64,000 bases of DNA from Paramecium sonneborni (GCA_905182985.1 CAJJDN010000008.1:810626-874625); one strand, 5' to 3'; positions 37,606-49,803 are shown, numbered from the stretch's first letter. The notes: generated by a model from the letters alone, not told the origin. Translations and numbers: made by a program.

Positions 37606-39896
37606 ATGTTACTTGATAACATTAAAGTATGTAGCAAATATATTTTTTAAGGTTGGCATTCGTATTCGACCTTTCATCAATAGAGAGTTGGAAATCTCTG
37701 ATATCACAACTCTCTTAGTTTTGGATTAATAGACCATATCTACTATTCCTCCTATAGAGGCTGGAATCAAATAGAACTAAAAAACATATAAATTTGATTG
37801 GGTTTTTGATAGAATGATATCTCAAAAAGAAATATTTGAAACCACACTTGAATATTAAGTTCTCTCAGTACTTGATGGCATTAATTTTACTATTATGAGT
37901 TATGGAGCTTCAGGATCTGGTAAATCACATACGTAATATTATTCTTTTATTCTAGACTAGTGAAGTAAGCTGAAGATTATGGATTACTTATTCGTTCCAT
38001 CAATAAGATCTTTTAAACAATCTAAAATTAGAAAAGATAGATTCTTATCAAATTTTCTTATCTGGAAATCTCTTAAGAGTAACTCTTTGATTTACTAAAT
38101 AATATGAATACTAATCTAGATATTAGAGATGATTAAGAAAAAGGTGTTGTTATTCATGGAATTAAAGAAATCGAAATTGCTACCACATAGGAGTTAATTT
38201 AACTTATTCAAATTGCTAAAAAGTAAAAATCCCTCAAATAACATGAAATACTCATCTTCTCACTTTACATTTAAGATCATCCACAAGCATAACTAGTTGT
38301 TTCTAAGTTGATTTTTGCAGATCTAGGTTGGGTTGAAAGGGGAGCTTAAAAGAAAAAAAATATTTCTTTGTAGGTTCTTAATAATTGTATATCTCTTCTA
38401 TATGAAGCAAAGAAAAAAAATATTCAAACTTTTATTCCATACAGAAATAGTAAATTAACTCGTTTGTTAAAAGAATCATTAGGAGGTAATTCTAAAACTC
38501 TCATTATTTCTTGTGTAAGTCCTGCTATACTTGGATATGAAGACACTCTTCAAACACTTGAATATAGTCAAATGGCTACACAGATTACTAATTAGACTTA
38601 AATTAAAATATTCTCTTAAAATGAACAATAATAAATGTTAGAGTAAACTAATAATGATTTAATTAATTAAAATGAAGAATTAAAAAAATAATTAAATAAA
38701 CAAGTTTTAAAATAAAAATAAAATGAAAATATTGAAATCCAACAACTAGAAAATAATATAATTCAACATTTTAATTAAGAATCTTAAACTTATGAAAATA
38801 TATGTAAAATCTAACTAGAATTAGAATAAATTAAATTTAAAATCAAAGAAAAATAACAACTTTTAGATCAAATTCAATAAACAGAGAGAAAAAAGTATAT
38901 ATAGTTGAGAGATGAAATTTAGACTGATTAAGAACAAGTTGAAATTTAAGAAAATGAAATAAAAAAGCTATAAAAATAAATTAGTGATTTCAATTTTCAA
39001 AGAAAAGCATTATAAGATGTAATAACATCTTTATTCATTATAGAATATCAAATAAAATGATTTAGTTGATGTTGATAAACTATATCTCAATAATCTAATT
39101 GAAAAATATATACTAAAAATTCAATTATAAGAAATTAAAACAAAGGAAATGATCTATAACCTGCATTCACAAGAACAAGAAAAAATGCTTTCCCTTCAAA
39201 ATAATTAAATCACATTAAGAGATCGTATCATTGAAGAATAAAGAAAACAAATTGCTTAAAATTAAAAATTAAATTAAACTAAACGTTATACCAAAAGTGA
39301 TGCAAATAATTAAATAATGACAAGTTCAAAATCAACATTCAAACCAAATCCAATTGTAAGTCTTCCAAAAGTTTCTGGTATTATATTATTTAACATTTTT
39401 AGAAAAGTATCAAGAACCTTATTTGTACACATCAAGATAGTTATAAACACCGAAATTATAAACTCCAATAAAGAATTTAAGATCAAATTCTAAATCAAAA
39501 TCAAAATCAACAGAAAAATTCAAAAATAAAAAACCAAATAAAAATATAATTGATAATTTATCAACACCATCAATTCATAAATATAGTGCATTAGATAGAG
39601 CAACTCCTTCGAAATTAATTGATTCAAAATCAATGGTTTCACTTCCACTTATTTAATCGAATAGAAGTGTAACAAAATTTGTTTATGACTGGAAGTGTGG
39701 TGGTTATAAATTTATAGAAGATTAAACAATATTAACTTCATCAAGACAAACGTAATAATAAAAATAAATTCCAAATGACTCAGACAAATCTTTTATAATA
39801 AATTCTAGTAGAGGTAAATTAAGATCTTTTTAATAATAGGATCTTCTGTCTAAAAGAATTATGTTAAATCAAGTCTTCTATTACCTGGCAAAGTGA
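37606..39896 (+). CDS. Divergent kinesin with degenerate switch motifs
   Basis: Microtubule motor family. A first exon MLLDNIK and a 25-nt intron lead into VGIRIRPFINRELE. The P-loop region is SYGASGSGKSHT, intact, and RNSKLTRLLKESLGGNSKT with IISCVSP is canonical. However, the switch I motif NxxSSRSH is replaced by KSLKQHEILIFSLY with its loop shortened, and switch II DLAGSE is replaced by DLGWVERG. A long Gln/Lys/Glu coiled coil and a Ser/Thr/Pro-rich basic tail follow (TPKLQTPIKNLRSNSKSKS), stop TGA 39894-39896. Introns of 23-25 nt interrupt the motor after SHT, the coil near 39,020 and the tail near 39,383. Subfamily not assigned. Loss of the switch residues suggests reduced or altered ATPase activity. 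Confidence 0.85.
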
Positions 39897-40034
39897 ATGA
39901 GTCACTTTATGTAAAAGGTTTCATTAATAAAGAAATAGAAATGAAGATTAAATTGCATTAATTAAACTTAAAAATGAAGAAAGATTCCAAAAAAAAATGA
40001 TATATCTTTTTATTTTTTTATTTTTTTAATATAT

Positions 40035-41853
40035 TCATTATCTAAATTAAGAATTTATTCCTATTTGATTAGCTCTTTATGGACTTGTATTATAGAGACC
40101 ACCTTAAAAAAGAGGAGGCTATGATCTTTAAGGTTATTACTAATATGTTTGAGGAGGTCCATATAAAGTTTATTAAGATTATTAATATTGTGGATTAAAT
40201 TAAGGAATTTATTATGATTATTAATATGAAGGTTGTTAATTCGTAGAAATAGGTTTTTAGTATCCAAGGATATTTGTATTTATTGGATGTAAATAATCCT
40301 AATCATAAGGAGCTTTGCTATAATTTAAATTTAAAATGATTACTGCATACAATTTATCAAAAGGAACAATGACAATAAAAGGAACAATACTCCTATAATT
40401 GCTGTTAATAGAAGTGTATTTTATTAAATATGGATTTCATCAGGAATTACTTAATAACCATGAGATATTAAAATTTAGTTTGTGTCTTAATTGAATAACA
40501 CATAATTTTTTCTAAAATTAGATCAAATATTTGTTATACTTAAAAAATGTATATGGAATAATTAAAATAGGTTATTCTTATTGAGCCAATAACTTATTTT
40601 TATCTGATATAGTTTTCATTAAGAGGAAGCATTAGTCATTTTCTCTATGGATGTAATCTTGCTTTGATAATGGATAAGCTATTTTATCTTAAAGATTAAA
40701 TGAGAAATAAATATCTTTATATTTTTCAAATTATTCATCATTACATGAACATTTATATAAACCATCTTATAAGGAGCAATCCTAAAATAAAGATTTAAAT
40801 TACAATTTAGAACTTTTTAATTTCTTTCAAAAAATTTTAAATAATTGAATTTTCTGTCCATATAAATCTTGTAGTACTATCAAAAATAGCAGTTCCAGAA
40901 GCTTGAAAATAAAATAAATCTATACAAGCAAACTTTCCTTCTACTCCATATGTAATCTTATTAATTTTCAAAGCCCACACTTTCTTTCCTATATTAGAAA
41001 AAGCAGTGAATTTTGATTAAGCAAAATAGTCTTACTATTCACCAATAATCAATAAAGATAAATTATCTTCCAATTTTATTGAAAATGTTGATACTGGCAC
41101 ATTATTCAATTATGAATGAAATCTATATTATTTATGAGATAATTAATATACTATTAAAGCAAGCTATTAGTTTACTCTAAAGTTGGTTCAACCTAAACTT
41201 CCTAAACCATAGCATTTTTTTTATTTTTGTATTTTTCATAATCTGAGCCATATGCTAAACCTATGACACCATTTTTAGCTTTAAATTCATATTTAGGATC
41301 TTCCCTTGAATTTAAATAATCAATTAGTCCTAAACCAATCTATTATGCTTTCAAACCCATTAATTCTAAAGAATCCTTATTTCATGAATTAGTTCATACT
41401 TCAGTTGCATATGAGCCTGTAACTATTACTCGACCTCCATATGTATTTTCATTTGTTAAACTTATTTTTTTTTCATTAATTTTTGTTTTCTAATATTAGC
41501 AACTTCCTTCACATTTGAATATTTCTGCATCATTTGGGCAATTAATACATTAATTAGACTCAGCTTATTTTGAATAGACCCAAGAGATAAATGAGGTAGT
41601 ATCTATGGTTTATTAGAATTAAGTTTGCCCTAAAGTTAATGGAATCTCATTTATTAATTAAGAATACTGTTAATGTGTAATCATCTAAATATTTTTTAGA
41701 ATCATCTTCACTTCCTTTAAGCTTATTACTATCAACTTCTGAAGTACTGAAGTGCCATTTTCTATAATTTTTAGTAGCTTCTTTCTCGAAATTAATTTTA
41801 ACTTCAAATGCTTATATGCACAGAATTAAAATGCAAGCTAATTATGGATTCAT
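40035..41853 (-). CDS. Pepsin-like (A1) aspartic protease homologue, membrane-anchored, altered active site
   Basis: About 560 residues. Signal peptide MNPQLACILILCIQAFEVKI, then TIPLTLGQTQFQQTIDTTSF with ISWV at the first catalytic site, CINCP...CEGSC, GGRVIVTGSYATE (flap-like), NGVIGLAYGS, STFSIKLED, and the second site ASGTAIFDSTTRFIW. The C-terminal lobe ends IPYTFFKKNYVLFNQDTNQ, as in pepsins. A transmembrane helix follows (LLLTAIIGVLFLLLSLFLLI), then a Gln/Pro/Tyr-rich cytosolic tail ending NSQFRQ, TGA 40035-40037. The catalytic Asp are kept, but both D-T/S-G triads have Thr for Gly (DTT and DST). Introns of 22-28 nt interrupt it, including one that rejoins KKNYVLF. Secretory-pathway or cell-surface location is inferred; activity is doubtful. 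Confidence 0.85.
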
Positions 41854-43033
41854 TATAAATAAATTTTATCAATTTATTTCTTTTCTCATTCAAATTTATT
41901 AAGAATATATTTCTTTAATTTGAGGGATTAAGAATGCGATTTATTCTAATTATTTCATCAAAAATTATTGAGCTTCTTATATTTCAATTTCAAGTGGTAT
42001 TCTATTCTATCACTTTCATTTAAAATTTAACCATTCTATATATTATATCATCTTAAAAATTCTACAAAATAAATAACTTATTAACTATTTTATTTATTTG
42101 AGAGAAAAAAATTCCCAAAATTTTACTAAACCAACTTTGTTTATAGAAATTGAATACAAGTATAAAATATTGTCTTATTAAATTCAATTAATAATTTATA
42201 AAGAAAATAAATAACCAATTCATAAAGATAAATTTTCCTTATTTCACTTTTCTCATAAGTTATTGAATGAAAATTTTTTTCAATATCTCTCTCTAATAAT
42301 ATAATTTTATATTTCAATTTTAGAATTAGGATGAAATTTGTGAAGCAAGCCTTCTTTTTTTGGAATAAAACATTAAATTTGAAATAGTGATTTAATTAAA
42401 AAAATATTTGGTCAAAAATAAAATACTTAGTTGTTATTAATTCTTTTTATTAAGTCATTAATATTTTGGAATATTGCAAAAGATTAATCTAACTTAAACT
42501 GAATCAACAAATTGTTAATAGAAAAAATTGATAGTATTTTTTTTGTGAAGATTATTTCTTTTATTATTCAAATAAAATAATTATAAAAATGTATTCTAAT
42601 TAAGTATTATTCAGTTGTTCAAATTTATTTTTACTAAATTTTGCTCTATTTAAGCTATGAATCAATAATTTGTAATTCTTAAATATTAAGAATTATTTTG
42701 AATTCAGTTTAGTTATGAATTAAAGATATTTACCTCCTTTAATTAAAGAATTTAATGAAGATTTAAAATTTTTTTTAAGAGTGCTATTTTTTATATTAAA
42801 TTTTGCACATTACAATTTGATTTTTAGGTTTGAATTTAAGCTATATATGAATGAAATTGTTTTTAATGAAATTTATAATTTAGAGGCAATTATTAATTTA
42901 AGAAATTACTGTGAATAATAAAAATAAAACATGGAATAGATTTATAGGTTAATTATTATAAGAAAGAAAAGTTATCATTTCAATTTTTGTTTTAAATTTT
43001 ATTAGTTATTTAACAATATTTAGAATAATTAAA
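41854..43033. other. Long spacer without recognised gene
   Basis: About 1.2 kb between two divergent genes (aspartic protease homologue and ion channel). TGA is frequent in all frames and only very short frames are open (for example MKFVKQAFFFWNKTLNLK near 42330). Contains both promoters; nothing else recognised. Confidence 0.45.
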
Positions 43034-46000
43034 ATGAGTGTTAGATCATTAATGCATTCACAGAATAGTGGAAGAAAACATAAAACTGAACCTGATAAAC
43101 TTAGTAGGATTTCTTCAACTGATATGAGAGGTATTGAAAATTTAAAAAATTTTTTAAGGTCCATTTAAATATGAACCTTTATAAAATATAGCTCATCCAA
43201 TATAACCTGAAGATGATTTTTCAATAAAAGATCCAACTCTAAAAACAGTTGATAAATCAAGGATTTCTTAATCTTTTTATAGAATTAATTCTCCATAACT
43301 AAGTTTTAGATCTAAAACTTCTCAAAGTGAACCAGAAGAAAGTCCTTTTGTTTTGAGTTTTCCACCAAAATAATTAGAAAATATACGCAAAAGATCTAAA
43401 AGCAAATAAATATTTTATTTTGTTGAGAAACTTAGAAAAAGGTTTAGAATAGATAGCATGGCCAAAAAGTTTTAGTATTTATATGATTAGGAAAATAATT
43501 TCATAGATGATAGTTGTAACATAAATATCATATGTAGAGGGACCTTGTTACCGACATCTTCAATATTATAGAGTTGGAATGTGACTTTTTTTACTTTATT
43601 ACATGTGATGCTAATATTTGTTCCTTTATCTACAGCTTTAGAAATCCAAGACATCAATTATCTTTTTTTAGGCCTCAAATTAATAGATATTGGAATTTAA
43701 TTAAGCAGTTCCTTTACTTAAAATGGTTTATTAATAACTAGTTTCAAATCAATTTCATTGAGATATTACAAATAGTTTTTATGTTATGATGCTGTATTTA
43801 ATAAATTTATTTAATATAGTTTACAATAATTGGATTTGTATTTTTAAATACATTACCATAATCAATCAAATTTTATGTACTCACAATAATTATAATCAGT
43901 TTAATTAGAAGGTATTATGAGATAGAAATATTTTTAAAATTGTAAGTAAATTTTGATTTAACATTTTAGTGAGTATAATCTATTTTCTCCTTACTTATAA
44001 ATTATAAATAGTCTAATAAAGATTATATTACTCATTCACATTATAACTTGTTATTAATATGGATTATTTTATCATAGTAATTTATTATTTGATTCTTATG
44101 TGTCAACTTTTAGCATAGTTATTTCTATTTTTACATTTAATTCAAATTACACACCTAATGATTAGAATGAAATGATATTTTACAGTTGTGTTGCATTTAG
44201 TTCAATTATAAGTTTTGCCTATTTGTTGACTTAATGTCTATATCTATTTAAAAATGCAAGATTTTCCTCTTAATTAAGTGAGTTTTTGGCTATTAATAAA
44301 TTGGATTCAAATTTAAAGTGTAAAATTATTAATCACATTTTAAATCAACCTAAATTTTATCATAATTAGTTTGTATCAAAATTATCAGGTCAATTACTTT
44401 AAGAATTTAATAGAATGTAGAGATTTTAATTATTGACTAAATATTTTAAATACTATAATATTCATACAATATAAACATTAATAAACTTTAGTGAAGATAT
44501 TATATGTTAACCAAATTAGATTATAGTAACAGAATCTGAATGTGATGATTGTTCATTGTACTTTATAGTTGAAGGAAATTTTAAGATTGTAAACAAGATG
44601 GGGATCTAATTATAAATTTTGGGAGTAATATAGTAAATATTTTTTTCAGCCAGAATAAACGTTTGGTGAAATCTCATTTTATACTTAATTGCCTAGATCT
44701 GCTACAGTAGTTAGTGAAGGAGTATGTAGATTATTAAGAATAAGAAGGGATGTATTTTTGAAACTCTTAACTTTTAGTGATAAAGTATAATAATTGATAA
44801 ATATTTTGAATAGTAATATTTCTATAGTATGAAAGACCGAATTCTAATCCATAAAGATTTACCTTGTTAATGTTTTTGTTGTTCTTCATATGATCATTTG
44901 ATAACCAAATGTCCTTTGTTAATTTATCGTCCAGATAAAGAAAAGGTGATAAAGGCTCTAATATATCCTAGAAGAAATTTGAGATAAAAACGTAACAAAT
45001 TTGTAAATAGATTAGATTAAAGAAGATTAACAAAAGACACTAAGGCTTATGACTTTGCTAAAGATGCAGAAGCCAACTAAGATTATTTATTATAGTTGTA
45101 TTCAGAACATCATTTTTAATCTTCTAATTAATATAGTCAATCTAATTTACCATATGATGATGTTTATATCAAAGAGAGCTATGCATCAGCATAAAGTTTT
45201 AGTAGAGTAAGTAGAGAAAAATCACTATTAAAAAGTACATCTCTATTAAAAGAAAAATCAATACATGATTAATCGATAATGAATGATGCGTAATTATATT
45301 AAACTATTTATTTATAGAAGCTATTTAGATACATCTGAGAAATAATATATTCTACATTAAGGGGAAATGGATGATGATAAATTCATTAGTTTAGTAAGAA
45401 AAGATTAATAGAAAAATACATTTGCAACTGCTGGTTTTGGAAATGCTGGATAATAATCAATAAAAGATTAAAAATCATTAAATATAATAGTAGAGAATGA
45501 AAGTTCAGAGAATTCGCCTTCTTTAGAAAATGCTTTAGAGTTAACAAATTAATTATAAAGAAATAAAGATCCGAAATTAACATTCAATTATAATTTTGAC
45601 AATTAAATGAGTGATTTATAGAACAAATATCAACAATATTAAAGAAATGCTACAGAATCAAATCATTCTCTGAAACGATAAGATAATAGATAACATTCAG
45701 TTAGATAAAATTCTTCAAGATCTCAAACTTATAGTCCAATAGCATCAAATAATATAACAGCAAATTCATATAGATCTTAGATGAAATAAAATGAATATAC
45801 ATAATCAGCATCTGGTCTTCATAGAAGGTTAATTAATGATTAATTATTAAATTTTAGATCTATATCAGGAGTAAATAGATAATACACAGATAGTCCAGAG
45901 ATTTAAAGTAAAAGGGGAACTAATCGAAAAAAGTCTACAAAGACAGGTACAAAAATATCTGTATTACATTCATAATTTTAACCATTTAGTGGATTTGATG

Positions 46001-46292
46001 TATTTTTTTAATAATATTGTGTAGAATCCAATTAGTTGTAATTTAGGAGATGATGATTTTGAAAAGCTTTACTAATTTGAAATTTATTTACCTTATAATA
46101 ATTATGACATTGTAATTTATAAGTAATTAATACAATTAAATAGATTTAATCAATTTAATAAAAATACAAGATTAAAAAAACTATCTAGATATTTTTTATC
46201 ATTTAAGTTAGCTTAATAGATTTAACGTTTAAAAGCAAAGTAATAATTTATTTATAATTTATTAAAGATAACATAATACATTATAGAATTGA
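43034..46292 (+). CDS. Cyclic-nucleotide-binding-domain ion channel (CNG/HCN/EAG type)
   Basis: Starts MSVRSLMHSQNSGRKHK; a 28-nt intron after STDMR. The N-terminal cytoplasmic region ends MAKKFQYLYDQENNFIDDSC. Hydrophobic membrane segments follow from about 43,560 (FFTLLHVMLIFVPLSTALEI). The cyclic-nucleotide-binding domain shows ICQPNQIIVTESECDDCSLY then FIVEGNFKIV, and the phosphate-binding cassette FGEISFYTQLPRSATVVSEG. Directly after it is a Cys/His cluster, LPCQCFCCSSYDHLITKCP. A long Ser/Gln-rich tail then runs to SGFD, an intron of 24 nt, NLGDDDFEKLYQFEIYLPYNN, and a stop I place at 46290-46292 after a 28-nt intron. Likely a K+ or cation channel of the ciliary or somatic membrane; ion selectivity was not determined. 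Confidence 0.82.
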
Positions 46293-46311
46293 ATAATTTA
46301 TATAATAAAAT

Positions 46312-47110
46312 TCAATCTTACATTTAGTGTCTTAATTTTTATTTCTTTTCAACTTATTTATCATAATCTTCAATAAATTTATCAAAGGCAGTTGGATCTA
46401 CAACAAATAGTTTTGAAAAGCTAAAGAACCATTCATCAATATTGACCTAAATAAAGATGATATTATATTTAATTTACTCCTCTTTCAGGATTACATAAAG
46501 CAACTGATTTAATGAAATCTTTAGCATCTTTTTCAGCTTAATTATCAGTGATGTTATCATCAATATATTTATTGAATTTAACAGCTTTGGCATGATCTAT
46601 ATATTTAGAATTATCATAATCAATATCTTCAAAAATAGCTTAGAGTTTTTATTTTTAAGTTTGCTTTAAAACACAAAAGGCTTTACTTTCAGATGTTAGA
46701 TTATTAATAAGAGTTCTAATTTCGGTGATTCCATCTCCAGGTCTAAATATAAATAGGTTACAGTTACCTTTATCCAGATTAATTCTTTAAATTTGGATCT
46801 GCTTAATTAATTACAAGTAATAAAACGATTTCTTTATTCATCTTTTCAGCTGCAAGATGTAAAGGTCCGGATCCTTATAAATTATAGACTTCAAGTGATG
46901 CATCATTTTAAATGAGAAACCTTACGATTTCTAGATGATTATTCATTATAGCCCAAAAGAGAGCAGTATTTCCTTATTGTAGAAAGGAAGAATACCTTCT
47001 CTATCTTGGTAATTGATATCAACATTTCCTTATACGATAGCTCTTTTGATCTCTTCCATAGAACCTTTTTATGCAGATGCAAGGAATTATTCATTATGAA
47101 AAGTTTCCAT
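46312..47110 (-). CDS. Ankyrin-repeat protein with EF-hand-like pair
   Basis: Starts METFHNEQFLASAQKGSMEE. Ankyrin repeats: NTALFWAIMNNHLEIVRFLI, GSGPLHLAAEKMNKEIVLLL, each with the TPLHxAA-type core. The C-terminal part has FEDIDYDNSKYIDHAKAVKF, a good EF-hand calcium loop (D-x-D-x-D...), then a degenerate second hand (GVNIDEWFFSFSKLF). Ends EKKQKLRHQMQD, TGA 46312-46314. Introns of about 23, 25 and 29 nt. A calcium-responsive adaptor is inferred. It is convergent with the ion-channel gene by 19 bp; its start lies 14 bp from the divergent Rab start. Confidence 0.8.
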
Positions 47111-47124
47111 TATTTTAAATTATT

Positions 47125-47789
47125 ATGTCTCAGAAAAAAGCAGATTTTGATTTCCTTGTTAAATTGTTAATCATTGGAGATAGTGGAGTAGGCAAAACTT
47201 GTTTACTTATGAGATATTGTGAGAATCTATTTACAAACAATCATTTGACCACTATTGGTATTAACATAACACATATTCTAAGGAATTGATTTTAAATTAA
47301 AGACTATAGAAGTTGGAGGAAAGAAGGTTAAAATACAAATATGGGACACTGCAGGTTAAGAAAGATTTAGAACCATAACTTAAACTTATTACAAAGGAGC
47401 ATAAGGAATTATTTTAGTTTATGGAGTTGATGATAGGGTTTCATTCTAAAGGTACAATTTAAAAACAATTCTTAAGCATCGAAAATTGGATGAAGCAAAT
47501 TAATACTCATGCATAAGAAGGGGTGAGCAAATTACTAGTTGCAAACAAAAGTGATTGTGCTGATAGAGTAGTTTAAACTTAAGAAGGTCAAAGATTAGCA
47601 GATCAATATTCCATCCCCTTTTTTGAAACCTCTGCTAAAAATGGTACAAATATTTATGAAATTTTCAATACTATTGCTAAAATGGTTATTGACAAATAAT
47701 CCAAAGATCCACTTGATCGTCCATCTAACGTATAATTATCATAATAGCCTTAAAATGAATCTATAAAAAAATAAGGAGGATGTTGCTGA
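47125..47789 (+). CDS. Rab-family small GTPase, Rab8/10-like
   Basis: Vesicle-transport switch. Start [21 protein letters not shown]1 [10 protein letters not shown]; effector region [20 protein letters not shown] after a 25-nt intron; G3 WDTAGQERFRTI; G4 NKSD; G5 ETSAK; C-terminal QGGCC for double geranylgeranylation, TGA 47787-47789. A second intron (26 nt) splits the SFQSIENW segment. The IGIDFK / RFRTITQTYYKGA set places it near Rab8/Rab10/Rab1, with Rab8-like the best guess. All nucleotide-binding motifs are intact. Rab8 proteins act in exocytosis and ciliary membrane delivery in other eukaryotes. Confidence 0.92.
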
Positions 47790-47815
47790 TATTTTAAAAT
47801 ATATAATTAGAATAT

Positions 47816-48630
47816 TCAATTGTGTTTAACTGGTTAATATTTCTTATCATCTTTCCAAAACATTTCCTCTTGACCTTCTTTTCCATATTTACTCACTGCA
47901 AATCCATGTCTTTAATTATAACTAAATTTCCCATTATAATATGAACCATCTTACCATATAAATGTTCCATTACCATGCATTTACCATGAATTCTAATGGT
48001 AAATAGCAGGTCCTTTATATCTACCTTCTTTGTAGAATATTTCTCCATTAAAATTATTTTTATCTATAAAATTTCCTATCATTTTCCAATAATTATTAGC
48101 ATCCTTAGATTCTATTTCACCATACCCTTGAAACTAATTATTCTCAAATGTAGCTTTGCAATAATAAGAGTTTTCAATATAAATAGATCCTTTTCCATTC
48201 ATCTTACCATTCTTCCATATTCCTTCGTATATTTATTTTGTTGACTTTTTCAATGTACCTTAACCATCTGGTTTACCTTTATCAAAAGTACCATAATAAC
48301 CTTCATAATAACTTACTTTTTGTTATTCATAAATACAATATAATACTAAACCTTTTCCTTGTAAACAATTATTTTACCAAATTCCTATTTTATAATGATT
48401 ACCATCTTCAGATATCCATTCACCTTTTCCTTTACGAATTTATTTTTCGGTCTCTCCTCTATAGAAACCATCTATCATTTTCTAAGATGGTTAAGATTTA
48501 TCAATTTGATTATAAATAGTCTTCAATTCTTAGTCAAAATTTATAAATTATTCAATTAAGGCTCTCATTGGATCATCTAACCATCAAAATTAATATATTT
48601 ACATTTTGTTTTATTATAATCGAAACTCAT
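47816..48630 (-). CDS. MORN-repeat protein
   Basis: Starts MSFDYNKTKY, with a 26-nt intron after the ninth codon. Repeated Y-x-G-x(7-8)-G-x-G units, for example FYRGETEKQIRKGKGEW, YEGYYGTFDKGKPDGQGTL, YEGIWKNGKMNGKGSIY and GNGTFIWQDGSYYNGKF. About 260 residues, ending KDDKKYQPVKHN, TGA 47816-47818. MORN repeats bind membranes or scaffold junctions and ciliary proteins; no other domain is present. It is convergent with the Rab gene at 26 bp. Confidence 0.88.
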
Positions 48631-48689
48631 TATTTATTTTATTAAAAAAATACAAAATCTTAATGACTAAGTTCTTAATATCAAATATC

Positions 48690-49417
48690 ATGTTTTACTT
48701 ATTAATTTTATTATCTTTGATTTTAATTTTATTTAGTATTATGTTTTTCTAGAAATAATATTATTATATTTTAATGTAAGCCAAAAGATTAGTACTTGAT
48801 CCTTTTTGTTATAGACAATTTGGAAAATAAGGAAGTCAATAAATTCTATATGATAGAGAGAAATTCGTAGAAAAAGTTAATGAATTATACAAAAAAGAAG
48901 AATTAAAAGATGGGTATAAATTATTACATTATTATAGTTATGCTCCATTTTGTAAACACATATTTATAGAAAATTTTACAGATACACCAAACTATATTTT
49001 GAGAATAACAAATGAAAATGAGCATTTAATTAGAACTGCATACAAAGCTAGAAATGAAAGAGAAGTATTTAAATATTGATTAAATTATTTAAGTTACCTG
49101 TTTTATCAAGATTTATTTAAGCAGAGTCAATATAATTATAAAAGGCTAAATATTTAGATATTATTCTTTATTCAAAGGAATAAATTACAAAAGAAAATAA
49201 ATCTTAAGGTGTTGAAGATATTCATGGTGAAATTGATTATGATTTTGGAATAATATCTATAAAACCATAAGATGAAAATCAAGAAATACCAATGCTTCCA
49301 ATAACATCGATGAGAAATTCTTTAGGAACTAAAGAAGGAGGATCTGGTGTAGAAATAAATAGAGAAGAATATTTAAAATCTGTAGATTTTTGGTCAAAAC
49401 ATGTTTTGGTTGAGTGA
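48690..49417 (+). CDS. DUF3228-like protein with N-terminal transmembrane segment
   Basis: Starts MFYLLILLSLILILFSIMFF, one membrane helix. Then a conserved-looking domain: LDPFCYRQFGKQGSQQILYD, EKFVEKVNELYKKEELKDGY, YAPFCKHIFIENFTDT, ITNENEHLIRTAYKARNE and (after a 29-nt intron) RELPVLSRFIQAESI and AKYLDIILYSKEQITKEN. The order GY-APFCKH-F-NF ... AR-E-ELPVL-R ... YLD-ILYS matches what I remember of DUF3228, a family of unknown function shared with bacteria. Ends FWSKHVLVE, TGA 49415-49417. The anchor and acidic Gln/Asn C-terminal tail look like ciliate additions. No biochemical function is known to me. Confidence 0.7.
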
Positions 49418-49434
49418 TATTTATTTAGACATAT

Positions 49435-49803
49435 TCATAACATTTAATCTAAAGCCTTTATAGCTTATTTGCGTTTAAGTGGAGCATTATATGGATTTAA
49501 GTCAAGTTCTTATTTACGTTCTTTTTATTTATTCTTTCCTAATTGTTTCTAAAATTAATCTTCATCAAATTGATATTGATATTTTCTTTTTTCCTCTTTT
49601 AATTACTTTTCAGTTAATTCCTTCTTTTATTTTTAAACCTTTTCATTCTTAAAAATAACTGGAGCATATAATAAAGTATTTAATGAACAATTATTAGATT
49701 ATGGTTGTATTAATGAAGATATCGATAATTAACATCTTTATCTTAAATTATTCTGTTCATCTATTTCTTATGAGTTATATTTTTCTTTATACACTGACTC
49801 CAT
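49435..49803 (-). CDS. Small charged hypothetical protein
   Basis: Intronless frame of about 122 residues, start MESVYKEKYNSQEIDEQNNL, stop TGA at 49435-49437. Contains LLYAPVIFKNEKVQKQKKEL then a highly charged helix (LKEEKRKYQYQFDEDQF) and a basic end ELDLNPYNAPLKRKQAIKAL. No family recognised. Convergent with the DUF3228-like gene, 17 bp apart. Confidence 0.55.

Noticed and set aside
40061..40500. Open plus-strand frames (one starting MDLYYRDHLKKEEA) overlapping the aspartic protease gene
   Set aside because: The minus-strand reading gives a continuous pepsin-like C-terminus, a transmembrane helix and a Q/P/Y-rich tail; the plus-strand frames lack any family signal.
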